Positions 37,131 through 48,609 of a DNA stretch of 64,000 bases are shown in pieces. Both the position numbers and the translations under genes were made by a program. Source of the DNA: Panax quinquefolius (Eukaryota > Streptophyta > Magnoliopsida > Apiales > Araliaceae); contig CM035171.1 of the NCBI GenBank assembly GCA_020205615.1, positions 28,939,105-29,003,104 of the forward strand. The letters are read 5' to 3'. The number at the start of each line of letters is the position of its first letter. Position 1 is the stretch's first letter. The notes beneath the pieces were generated by a model, which worked only from the letters and a program-made list of their open reading frames with translations, was not told the DNA's origin and ran no database searches.

Positions 37131-37307
37131 TTTAGGATATGATCTCCATGAGATCGGGAATCGGGGAATGGAACTCAGAGGGGAGAGACGAGTAAATCCT
37201 TCGCTAAAGTGTGTCCTACCTAAGCTTATTTGTTAGTTGGTCAAGATATAGGATATTATGTGATATATTGATTTTAATTAACCCTTGTTTTATGACAAGA
37301 TTTGAGA

Positions 37308-38440
37308 ATGTCGAATCGAGAATATTAACAATGGAAATGAGACCGTGGAGACGCTCAGATTTCACCAACGAGGAGAACGCGGCAACAGTCGGGCAATGTT
37401 CCTCCCGTGAACAACACCACATCGAGCGATGATGAACGAGGGATGTTTAGAGTTTTTTTTGTAGCTCATGCAAAATCGCACGTAGGAGACTCGTGTTCAA
37501 AAATACAGAGGAAATGATATAATTCACTTGTTGTCACAACCAAGCAAAGCTCAAAGAGTTGGGACCACTGTAATTTAAGGGAAAGCCGATCCGATCACGG
37601 CGGAAACACGGGTCAAACAAATTACCAAGATATTCGATGTCTGGGATGCACGGAGGAACAGAAGGTTCCCTCGCCACCTTTATGTTCCGCGGGCGAAAGG
37701 CATCATCGGTGGGAGTCTCAGGAAGTTGCACATCCATCCAAACCGCACTCAAAGATGTCTTGGGAGACGCTTTCAGAGACTATTTAATGACAAATACTTT
37801 CCCGAAAGTGTTCGCTATATGAAGGAAGTGGAGTTCATCGACAGAACAAAACAACACGATTTGTCTCAAAGACGAGGCAAAGTTTGCAGAGTTATCCGTG
37901 TTTCAGACCTCATTCGTGGTGGAGAATGAGGAACGATGACGCGGATGTTTTTTAGAGGTTTGAAAACCCAAGATACGCCAAGATCTCATTTCTCATAAAT
38001 TTTTCTTTATTCAGATGTCAAAATGTGGCTCAATTATTAGAGCGAGATAACGAGTAGTACGGCCAACCGAGGGACCATAACTGTGGATCGCATCGTAGAT
38101 AGCAGCCAATGTAATAATGATAACCATGGAGAGAAAGAAACAGACGGACAAAAATGGTAACCACTCGTGGTAATCATGGTCATGAAAATGTAAGAAGCGA
38201 AGTCAGAGGAGATTTTAAAAGAGGAGATTTAACAACGACTATGTGAAGACGACAAAGTGCGGCAAAGAATCGGTTCTGGGAGGAGAAGAACCACCACCCA
38301 TTATATGCTACAAATGCGAAAAGAGGGACATATCACCCAAACCGCCCACAACAGCTCAAGGTATGCTATAATTGTGGAAAGGAAGGACATATCGCCGAGA
38401 TCAGAGACAGAAATAAACCTAGTTCATGGGGGACGGTGAC
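37308..38440 (+). pseudogene. gag: Inner chromovirus gag (frameshifted)
   Basis: The likely start is the ATG at 37308 (MSNRE). The Gag core is recognisable in alternating frames: ADPITAETRVKQITKIFDV (about 37587-37645), a TFMFRGRKA-like stretch (37670-37700), and NDKYFPESVRYMKEVEFIDR (37785-37845). Two zinc knuckles follow at 38305-38415, the first readable as CYKCEKRGHIT and the second as a CYNCGKEGHIA-type sequence broken by frameshifts. Many of the breaks are single-base changes, which may be real decay or consensus error. It lies directly downstream of LTR and primer site and upstream of protease. Confidence 0.85.
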
Positions 38441-38519
38441 TCAAAAGATCGTCCCGTAAAAGTCAAAGTCAACGATTCCGGAAGAGCGCTTGTCAGGATC
38501 GGTCATAATGCGAGGAACC

Positions 38520-38900
38520 CAAACGAGGTGATCACGGTAAGCTATTTATAAATTTCTTGCAAGTTTATACCTTACTTGATACCGGGTATACCCATTCATT
38601 TATCTCCCGCATGTGCTCAACGCTTAAACTCGACCGAGAAATTAGACTTTGACCTATCTCGTGGAAACTCCCGCTAGAGAAACTTTCATCACATCCAATC
38701 GCTTATAAATCTTGTTTGATTCAAGTGGCACCATCACCTTACCGCTGACCTTATCTCTTTAAAGATACTTGCTTTTGATGTGATTTTAGGGATTGATTGG
38801 TTAACTACTCATCATGCCAAAATTGATTGTTTTCGTAAGGTTGTTAGTTTTCATATTCCTAACCAACCCGTTGTATTTAATTCAAGCAACTAAACCATTA
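38520..38900 (+). pseudogene. Inner chromovirus aspartic protease
   Basis: LDTGYTHSFIS is intact at 38575-38607, so the DTG active site is preserved. A VILGIDWLTTHHAKIDC segment (about 38779-38830) supplies the second family signature. Between them the frame is interrupted. The order after the zinc knuckles is normal. Confidence 0.85.
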
Positions 38901-39059
38901 AAATCAATCACTATCATATCTAATCATAAAGCTATTCGCTTATCGAAAAAACGGATGTCAAGCTTTCTTAGCCCATGTTATGGATTTGAATAAAGACACG
39001 CCAAATTTGAATAATATTCTCGTTGTTATCGACTTTTCCGACGATTTCAAGAACTTCCT

Positions 39060-39840
39060 GGCCTACCCCGTAACGTGAAGTTGAATTTTTATTGATCTTG
39101 AACCCGCACAAAGCCCATTTCTAAAACCCCATATCGAATGGCTCCTATTGAACTTCAGAGTTAAAGGTCCAACTACGTGAATTGTTGGACATCGGTTTCA
39201 TTCGGCCCAAGACATCTCCGGGGTGCTCCTGCTTTATTCAGTAAAGAAGAAAGACGGAGTATGCGATTTTGTATCGACTATCTATCTGAATCGAACCATG
39301 TCACCATCAAGAATAGGTATCCTCTACCTCAGATTGATGACTTGTTCGACCATTGTAAGGGGCACAATTCTTTTCAAAATCGATCTTTCGCTCGATATCA
39401 TCACCAAGATTAGAATCGAGGATATTCCAAAGACCGCTTTCGTAACTCCCAGATGGGCATTATGAATTTTAGTCATGTCTTTCTGACTAACTAATGCTCC
39501 CGCGCTTTCATGGATATGATGAACCGAGTATTCAAGGAATATTTCGATCATTTTGTTGTTTTTATTGATGACATCCTTATATATTCCAAAAGTCGTGGAA
39601 GATCATGAGCACCATTTGAAGTCGGTACTCCAAAGGCTTCGTGAAAACCAACTATATGCCAAATTGAAGAAATGCGAAGTTCGCTTGAGGAAGTAGCATT
39701 TCTTGGGCACGTGGTGTCAAAACATGGAGTATCCGCTGATCCGCCAAGATGAAGCAATACAAAGTTGGGAGCAACCAAGTTCATGGATCAAGTACGTAGT
39801 TTTTTTTGGGCTTAGCCGGTTATTATCTGAGATTCGTGGA
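39060..39840 (+). pseudogene. pol: Inner chromovirus reverse transcriptase
   Basis: Pieces in order are a LPRNVKLNF-like start (39060), [10 protein letters not shown] (39241-39270), [19 protein letters not shown] (39340-39400), DIPKTAFVTP (about 39420-39450), a [14 protein letters not shown] region and [14 protein letters not shown] at 39549-39591. The catalytic FIDD is intact (39561-39572), unlike in elements B and G. The downstream AFLGHVVS-like and LAGYYLRFVEGF-like words (39695-39850) are present with frame changes. At least six frame breaks separate the pieces. Confidence 0.85.
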
Positions 39841-39979
39841 AGGGTTTTCTAATCGCTACTCCATTAACTCGCCTAACTCCTAAGGATACAAAATTGCTTT
39901 GGAGCGAAGAATGCGAGAGAAAGTTTCCAAGAGCTTAAGAGGAGACTTATTTCTAAGACTGTTTCTAACAATACCATCC

Positions 39980-40300
39980 GTTCTTGATGGATTTGTTATC
40001 TACATGCCGATGCTTCGTGCAAAGGGTTAGGATGTGTTCTCATGCAACGGGAAAGTCATAGCCTATGCCTCGCGACAACTTAAAGAGTATGAGAGGAATT
40101 ATCCTACTCATGATCTAGAGAGGCAAAGCAATGCTTTCGCGCTTAAAGATATGGAGGCACTATCTATATGGGGAGAAAATGGAGATATATTCGCACCATA
40201 AAAGCCTTAAATATTTCTTCACTCAAAAGAACTCAACACGCGGCAAATGACGCTTGGCTCGAGCTATTGAAAGAAGACTAATACACCACACTATTCAATA
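39980..40300 (+). pseudogene. Inner chromovirus RNase H
   Basis: [19 protein letters not shown] segment (about 40003-40045) carries the first catalytic aspartate; [19 protein letters not shown] follows at about 40050-40105. [18 protein letters not shown] residues occur near 40200-40235. The domain is complete in order but frameshifted. Confidence 0.8.
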
Positions 40301-40539
40301 CCATCCCGTAAAGTTTAACGTGGTAGCCGACGACGATTGAGAGTAGAAGATCATATGCGGAACGAAAAGCGATGATGTCAAGTATACGACAGAGCCAACT
40401 TTAATAGAAAAAGTTAAGGTTGCTCAAGCCACCCAATCTTGAAGTCGATGCGTATGAAGAAGAAAGTACAAGAAGGAGCTATTCCTAAGCTTAGAATTGA
40501 TGAAGAAGGAATACTTCGAGTCCACTCTAGACTTTCAGG

Positions 40540-41640
40540 TTCCTAACGACTGATTTGAAGTACAAGATTATGATGGAGGCACACAATACACCATTTGCAA
40601 TCCATCCTCGAAGTACTAAATGTATCGTGATCTTTCACATACATTTTGGTGGAACAATATGAAGAGAGAGATTGCAAAGTTTATCTCAATGTGTTTAACT
40701 TGTCAACGGTAAAGGCGAGCATCTAGTACCTAAGGGTCCGCTGCAGAACCACTTGAGATTCCGGAATGGAAGTGGGAACACATTACCATGGATTTTTACG
40801 GGTCTTCCCACGGCTTTCAAGGCATCAATGCTATTTGGGTTATTGTTGATAGATTAACCAAGTTCCGCTTCATTTTTTGCCGACACGGAGACTTATTCCT
40901 TGAACGCCTTGCTAGTATGTACGTGAATGAGATTGTGAGGTTGCATGGCATGCCCAGATCCATAGTTTCGGATCGTGACCCAAGATTCACTTCAAGATTT
41001 TGGGTAGCTTTGCAAAAAAAAGCTATGGGCACGGATTGCGATTTATTTAGTTCTAAGCATACCATCCCCAAAACGGACGGACAATCGAGAGGACTATTCA
41101 AACTCTTCAAGATTTATTAAGACTCGTGGTCCTAGACTTCAAGGCGCTTGGGATAAGTATTTACCATGGTGGAATTCTCCAACAACAAAGCTTATCGCAA
41201 GCAAGTATATAGTGTGGCTCCATTCAAGCATTATATGGATTTAAAATGTCGCTCTCCAATATGTTGGGATGAGGTGGGTGAAGCAACATTGTTGGGACCC
41301 GAAGTTAGTACGTATGACTCACCGAAAAGATCCAAATGATTCGACAACGATACAAACCAAGACAAGATCGACGATAAAAGAGTTATGCGGATCTTCATCG
41401 AAAGGACGTGGAATTTAATGTGGGGATCATGTATTGTCATGAAGTTGCTTCCATGGAAGGGAGTTACAAGATTTGGGAAGAGAGGAAAGCTCAATCCACG
41501 CATTTATCGGGTCCATTTCAAATTTCGACCGAGTAGGAAATGTAGCCTATAGACTTGCAAGTTATCTCCAAGTATGTCTCGTGTTCATAATGTGTTTCAC
41601 ATATCTCGCATTTCAGAATATGTGAAAGACCCAACCACGT
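40540..41640 (+). pseudogene. Inner chromovirus integrase
   Basis: The zinc-finger part (HNTPFAIHPRSTK-like, about 40575-40620; MCLTCQR-like, about 40690) precedes the core. TMDFYGSSHGFQGINAIWV and IVDRLTKF (40783-40865) include the first catalytic D. GMPRSIVSDRDPRFTSRFW (40945-41002) has the second. The third, E, is at GAG 41087-41089 and is followed in the same frame by RTIQTLQDLL, but one missing base immediately upstream throws it out of frame with the D residues. The C-terminal part (HNVFHISRISEYVKDP, about 41580-41630) is well preserved. Confidence 0.85.
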
Positions 41641-41880
41641 TATAGAAGTTAGAACCCGGACGAGATAGCCAAGACTTAACGTACGATGAGGAGGTACCGC
41701 CAAGATCTTGGATAGAAGGAGCATGTCCCACGCCAAGAAAGGTCATACCACAAGTTAAAGTTTTGTGGAGGAATCATGCTATAGAGGAAATGACCGGGAA
41801 TGGAAACGGAAATGAAAGCGAGGTATCCTCACCTTTTCAAACACCAGTACGCGACGCCAATTTCGAGGACTTAAATTTCA
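41640..41880 (+). pseudogene. Inner chromovirus chromodomain and pol C-terminus
   Basis: PGRDSQDLTYDEEVP, then KVIPQVKVLWRNHAIEE (about 41655-41790), match the chromodomain at the end of plant chromovirus integrases. The aromatic residues after EEA are replaced by TGNGNGNE through a frameshift. The tail DANFEDLNFIRREVRRP runs into the polypurine tract, which is normal for these elements. Confidence 0.8.
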
Positions 41881-41881
41881 T

Positions 41882-41892
41882 AAGGAGGGAGG
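41882..41892 (+). promoter_or_regulatory. Polypurine tract of inner chromovirus
   Basis: AAGGAGGGAGG is followed by TCAGAAGACCCAAC, taken as the LTR start with TG changed to TC. It fixes the 3' LTR border and shows that the 5' LTR has lost about 20 bp at its outer end. Confidence 0.8.
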
Positions 41893-44628
41893 TCAGAAGA
41901 CCCAACTTTTTTTTAAATAAAAAGGAATTTCCTTTATTTATTATTTTGAAATAGTAAGGGTTGATTTGATTAATGTGGATAGTTTAGGGTTAAATACGCA
42001 AATATTTCAAAATAAGCAAGTGGTTATAAAATATTCATCATTGTTTGGGAATATTCGTTGGTCGTGGAATATTCAGATCGCTTTGGGAATATTCGCACGA
42101 CGACGCAGCAAATGCCATGTGTGGGCCCCATAACGGAAAGTTTATTGGATGAAGAAAACGACAAATATAAGTTGTTAAAAATAACTACACAGAAGTTGTT
42201 ACCAAGTAAGATCGTTGAATACCCCGTGGTTAAAATACAATAATACGCTGGGTCGACACAAGAAGATACCAGATGCATTGCATAAAGATTGTTCAATTAT
42301 CGATCCTTACGTAAGAAGGCACTACTCAATAATGGTTACAAAGAATTATCGCTCAATATTTTATTTTATCGATTCAATAATTGTCGTTGATATTTTATAT
42401 TATTGTTGTTTCAATAATTGTCACATTACACAAATTTTTCCATTATCGATCAATAATTCATATTATTTGAATAATATTATTAGATAACATTATTGGCAAT
42501 GTCTAGAAAGTTCTCGCTCAAGGAGAGGTTTGGTCACCTAATCGCGCGCCAAGAAGAGAGAAAATTTTATCTGAAAGCCCCTCTTCCGGGAACTACTCGT
42601 GTCAATAATCAGGATTCTCGTAATATTATTTGTGAATAATTAATTATTGATTCATATGATGAAGAAAATATTTATTTTATGTGGATATAAATGAGATGGA
42701 TTTATTTTTATGTGGTTATTGTTGAAATTAAATTTTATGTTGAGGTCATTTAAATATATTAATATTTTTAATATAATTAATGGAGATATTTTTAAAATTA
42801 AATGGGATATATTTATACGAGATATATTTTGTTGCAATATATTTTAAAACATGTTAAACATGCTTTGGATTGTGGTATTTTTGGATATGATTATATATAT
42901 AAGTTGAGTATATGTCCACAAATTTTGAATTTGGAAAAAATGAACTAATGTTGTAGAGAATTGAATTTTAAGAGGTGAGATTCGAATTTTCTGAATTAGG
43001 GCTATTTATAATTGATTTTGGTGGAAAATTCAAAGAATTGAGGGCCCCACTTGTGGTTGGTAAAAAAAATGTTTTTTGAATTTTATTTCAAATGTGGTGG
43101 GTGGCAATAGTAAGTGTAAAATATATCGTATATTTTATTAAATTTTCGCTTTTGTGTTCTAACATTTTCCTATAAATAGAGGGCTAAGTTAGAATTGAAA
43201 ATCACACCGTAAACAAAGTTTTTTCTCTTTCTCTCTATATTATCGAGCGTATTTTGTGAGTATTTTGAGATACTTTGAGAGTATTGTTCAAGACAAGTTT
43301 CATTCAAAGATCACTTCCGATTCCTTCCTTCCAAGTAATCGATTCTTCGAGGTAAGTGGATATTATTTTTTTTCAGAATGATATTATTTCTTCAATATCA
43401 TTATGTCAAATGTTGATCGAAGTTTTTATCAAATTTGGAACTTTTTCATGCTGTTTGGGTTACTATTCATGAGTTACTATTCACGAAGTTACTATTCATG
43501 AGTTACTATTCACGAAGTTACTATTCACGAAAGTACTATTCATACTAAGCGTGAAGATGTTTTTTTTGTGGAATTTCTATCTTTGGTGTCTGAGTTACTA
43601 TTTCACGATATTTGACTATAGACTATTCACGATACTCAAGACTATTCACGATACTAAGACTATTCATCTAAAATAAAATTTTTCTTTTCGTCCAAAATAT
43701 CTATTCGGATACTAGCTTTGATCAGATCCATGTTTTGATCATTCTTGAATTTTACACCACTATGATTATTTTTGAGGTATTTTTGACATGGATAAAACAA
43801 AGTACTAATCCTTAATCCTTAATCCTTGTCATTTTGTTTCACCGGATTCGCTTTTTTAAAAATATTTTTCATCATCCTCGCCTTAAATGATGATATTATT
43901 GAATATCTTTGGCCTCAGAAAGCAAAAAGATGAATGATTTTCAAGAATATCTTTGGCCTCAGAGTGAAAAAGATGAACAGTGTTTAAATGAATACGACCG
44001 ATCGATGAATATCTTCGGCCAGCAAAGATGAAAGATGTTTAAATGAATAAGTGTTGAAATGAAACGACCGATGATCGATGAATATCTTCGCCTTCAGAGT
44101 AAAGCAAAGATGAATATTTGATTCGAGATGATATATATTGATTGATGTTATGTGGATAAAAGATTGACGATGAACTTTTAAATTCATACATTATAGATAG
44201 ATTTCATTCTCTACTTAACTCTTCTAATGAATTATATTTCCGCCATAATATTGATTAAAATTTTTGTTGTCTATCAGATTCTATTAGATTTTTCCTCGTC
44301 AAGACTAACGATAATTTGTCAGATATTATCTTAGTCATAATATTCTTTTTTTATCGAAGCTAGTTGAGCTCACCCTTTTCCTTTTTGTTCCATTTTTTTT
44401 CTTCTCGTGAGGATTTATTTAGAATATAGTAATTTAGCTTCTGTAGTATGGAATGAAGGTTTTAGAAAGGATTGTTTAGTAGTCCTCACCATTTTTGTAA
44501 AATAATGTATCAATAAATGTGATGAGGATTTATTTGAGTATAGATATTGTCTAGTAAGATAATAATATTTGTATTTCAAATAATAACATTTTTGCTTAGA
44601 TTGTTTTATCGTTGTAATAATAAAGTTA
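41893..44628 (+). mobile_element. 3' LTR of inner chromovirus
   Basis: It matches 34319-37050 along its length. The copies agree over long identical blocks separated by short scrambled or indel-rich patches. It ends near TAATAAAGTT (44628), about 60 bp short of the terminus visible in the 5' LTR, and repeat X follows immediately. The TATA box is at 43169-43178. Open frames at 42024-42296, 42215-42487 and 43984-44187 lie within it and are ignored. Confidence 0.85.
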
Positions 44629-45185
44629 AGTACTCCATTTTGAAAATATCATCTTGTGGTGACACAACAAAACAATATTGTCAATCGATCAAATGATAAT
44701 TAACATCTTAAATACTTAATGCCTTTGGGTGACACAACAAATCATATTAAATATTTAATACCTATTAATTTTATCATGGGGAAGGCTTACGCTCGATATT
44801 CCAAATATTTGAACGCTTAGGACTTAATATAAAAAATTGAGGGTTTGTTATTAATTTGTCTCATCTTGTTTAGCATGCACACACATATATATATATATAA
44901 ATATATATATATATATTATATGAAATGCTAAGCATGTTTGCATAATATATATATATATATATATATATAGTATAAGCATGCACATATAGAATACTATATT
45001 CTACCTTGATTGATTATGGACTTTTATTCTAGTTTCGTCTCACTAGAGCCACCAAGTGAACCAAAAGGTCAAACCCTTGGGGGGGTGCAAGAAATAATAT
45101 TTAAATATAACTATTACATTTAAACCCTGCTCCATTACAAACGGGTCTTCAAGCGCGCCTTGCTTTCGATCTCCAATTTTCAAAA
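44629..45185. repeat. Direct repeat X, right copy
   Basis: This is the partner of 33744-34310 in the same orientation, starting AAGTACTCCAT. It has longer TA runs (44885-44915 and 44946-44968) than the left copy. It carries two TTGTGGTGACACAACAAA-like words. It abuts the truncated 3' LTR. Confidence 0.85.
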
Positions 45186-45529
45186 TTAATTCTAACTATT
45201 CCTATTAAAAAACTATTTAAAATAAATAGAAACCTTGATCGCCAAGCCAAGGGAAGTACATAGAGAGGAGATAGAATTTACATTAAGAAAAATTAGAGAA
45301 GACGAGGTACGCAGTAATCCCCATTTAATAAAACCCATACACATCATGCATCCAACTAAAATAAAATCCAATCATATCGGGTCAATAGTCCATAATCAAT
45401 CCCATTTATTATCATACACACATCACCATACGCATCAATAAATAACATTCATCTTATTAATAATAAACATTTAATATATATATTGATATCATTTAATGGG
45501 CAAATTTAGTTAGTATAAAATCTAATTTT
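45186..45529. other. Copia leader, unannotated part
   Basis: A 68-codon plus-strand frame (45235-45441, MIAKPREVHREE...) lies here, antisense to the copia leader. It shows no known domain and is histidine-rich at the end because of CAT/CAC repeats. I regard it as chance. Nothing else is evident. Confidence 0.4.
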
Positions 45530-46175
45530 TGAATCAAAATAAACTCCTTTATTTTAATCCAAATTTAAATCAAAATAAAACTATTTTATTTTAATTTATC
45601 CAATTTTGAATAAAATAAACTATTTTATTTTAATCAAAATCTTTAATCAAAATAAACTCCTTTATTTTAATTAATTATGGAATCCAATTCCAAATAAAAA
45701 AAAATCTTTAATTAAAAATTTTATTTTAATTAATTATGGAATCCAATTCCATGTAAAAAAATTTTATTAAAGGAAACATTTGATTATTCTTTTCCTATTC
45801 ACAAATAAACTCCTTTATTTTGAATAATATGAAATCTTATTTCATATTTAAATAAACTCCTTTATTTAAAGAAACATGGATTTTCTTTCCTATTCACAAA
45901 TAAACTCTTTTATTTTGAATAATATGAAATCTTATTTCATATCTAAATAAACTCCTTTATTTAAGAAAAAATGGATTTACTTCCTATTCACAAATAAACT
46001 CCTTTATTTTAGAAAAATAAAATCCAATTTCAACTCCAATTAGTTATCATGGAATCCAATTCCAACTCTAATTAGTTAAAGCATGAAATTTAATTTTAAA
46101 ATTAAAATAAACTTTTTATTTTAAAATTAAAATAAACTTTTATTTTAAAATTAAAATAAATTTTTTATTTTAAAA
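45530..46175. repeat. About twelve AAATAAA-loop-TTTATTT hairpin units
   Basis: The best units read AAAATAAACTCCTTTATTTT, an 8-bp perfect stem with a 4-base loop. Units occur near 45538, 45571, 45611, 45648, 45803, 45851, 45895, 45943, 45987, 46105, 46130 and 46153. On the minus strand, the transcribed strand of the copia element, the loop of the best units reads GGAG. They lie between the copia primer site (46716-46728) and gag. Confidence 0.75.
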
Positions 46176-46181
46176 ATAAAT

Positions 46182-46471
<290 letters not shown>

Positions 46472-46475
<4 letters not shown>

Positions 46476-46582
46476 TATTATAAAATTATCTAAAAAAAAA
46501 TCAAAATATATTAAATGAAAATTTTTTTAATTAATTAAAAAATTTCATTATAAAAAAAATTTTTTTTTAAAAAATTTTTTTT

Positions 46583-46626
<44 letters not shown>

Positions 46627-46710
46627 ATACAATAAAATTATGCCCAATTAAATTGTTCTAAACACATATCAATATACATATCAAATTAAAACAATTAATA
46701 ATTCAGATAA
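46472..46710. other. A/T homopolymer-rich leader with 33-bp poly-T
   Basis: Poly-T covers 46587-46619, preceded by several T and A runs. On the minus strand this is poly-A shortly after the copia primer site. No gene is visible. Confidence 0.7.
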
Positions 46711-46715
46711 AGGTT

Positions 46716-46728
46716 TGGCTCGATGCCA
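46716..46728 (-). promoter_or_regulatory. Primer binding site of the copia element (degenerate)
   Basis: TGGCATCGAGCCA on the minus strand matches TGGTATCAGAGCCA with one deletion and one substitution. It lies at the inner side of the 5' LTR. Confidence 0.7.
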
Positions 46729-48609
46729 TCGTTAGGTTTGTAATATTCAAGAACGCAATCAAATGCAAAAAATAATGCTAAACGTAAAAATCAGAGTTTA
46801 AAAAATTTTACAAACCATATACCCTGATCACCCTTTATGCACAATTATTAATTAAACGAAAAAAAGATAAAAGAATAAAAATCATACCTCAAGATCGAAG
46901 CTTCCTCGTGTACAAGTTCACCTCCAAATCTTTTTTTCGCTCAACTGAATCCACCGGTTTTGTTTCTTCCTTCGATCAACGTTAGCCACCCAAGTGTTTG
47001 GCCTCAGAGGTGATCCACCAAGGAAGAAAAAAAATTCAAGAAGATGGGGTATCGCTCAAACCCTAGTTTTTTTCTATCTCTATGAAAAAAGGAGCGCATC
47101 TCCAACAAATCGAATTATTACGTATGTAAAAAAGTCAACAACCCCCACCACCCATAATAAGACTCCTCTTATTTAAGATATGGGCAAGTAACCTTAACAA
47201 TTAAAATAAGGTTTTATTTAATTAATTAAATTCTTTTAATTAATTAAGCTCCCTAATCTTATTAGGATAATTAATTAAACTCCTTTAACTAATTTTCCCT
47301 CCTAATCCAATTAGGAATAAATGAGAGTATTTATATTAAATTAATTCCTAAACTCTTTAGAAATTAAAATAATAATAATAATTGTAATAATATTAATAAG
47401 ACTCTCTTATTAATTTATATTTAATATTTCTAAAATATTAAATAATAATATTAAGCTATTTAATTTATTCTATCACCATAGATTAAATTAAATATACATA
47501 TATATTATTACGATTATGCCATTAACTTCTTAAATAATTATTCTTCCTTTTATGGTGTGACCCTTTAGGTTCTCCATATTAAACCTATTACAGAATAAAT
47601 CAATTAGAACAATTTAATCTTATTTAAATAAATAAATTAAACAATTAATTTATTTAAATAAATAATATTTATTCTACAATAGGATAAGCCTCCCCAATGA
47701 TCAACGCACTTTCCAGATAATATAGATTTCAACATTAATCATAAAAGAACCTTTCGAGTAAATAGTTACCGCATAATTCAATCCTTCCACCATACAATGT
47801 CCCAATTAAATATAAGACATGGAATTATCACAAGTCTTATTTTATTTAATTATATGTATTTCGATCCTTAAATGCACAACTCCAAATAATGCAAATTAGA
47901 AACTCCTTTCTAATTTCATTCTCGCCGCCAAGGACTACCGGGTTGTCATTTATTTATCGAATCACATAGACATTTTCTTCTTTTATTAGAAGTGGTAGAT
48001 TCTTTATCGATCATACATTATCTCCATGTACAACTTATTATACCCAAGCATACCCTTTGATATACCCTAAGGGTCTTAAGGAATAAGTCAAAGTATAACT
48101 CATCATACACAAGATACTATGATGATCTCAAGTCCAAGGATCATCAGACTACTATCACTACAGAATTCCTATCGACAGCAAGTAAAACTCCATTAGGTAT
48201 TCCTTAATGAGCCAATGCTCAAATGAACTTATTCTCTAATAAGCACCTACATACTTGCTTTTAGTAGTGTTCCACACAAATGATCATGAGATCAATCATC
48301 CTCATCCAATGAGCAAGCAACGATGTACCAATCTATCCGGATTCACTAATCCCCAATTTAGTAATCCAACGATTGGGAACTATTTTAGTTTTAAGCTTTC
48401 TAAGAATTTAGATCTCATTAGAATGATCATCATCATTATTCTAAAAGCATTGCTTAAAACTATGGGTTTATCACATATTATAAAACAAAGATCATGTAGA
48501 TAATTAAAAGCCTTTAATAAATTAATACTTTTTTTTTATTAATAAATGAATAAGATTGTTACAAAGTATATGCTTTATCATCAAACATGATCGCTTTGTG
48601 TGCATACTA
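46729..48609 (-). mobile_element. Ty1/copia 5' LTR
   Basis: 46849-48605 is nearly the same as 28530-30265 (3' LTR). The pair differs by many 1-5 bp indels and few substitutions. The outer border is at about 48605, after GTGTGCATACTACTT, where B-family LTR sequence begins. The inner ~120 bp have no counterpart in the other copy. The frames at 46994-47176 and 48255-48503 are inside the LTR and are not genes. Confidence 0.8.

Noticed and set aside
40788..41120. Stand-alone integrase gene
   Set aside because: It is the central piece of the inner chromovirus pol, with adjoining parts in other frames on both sides.
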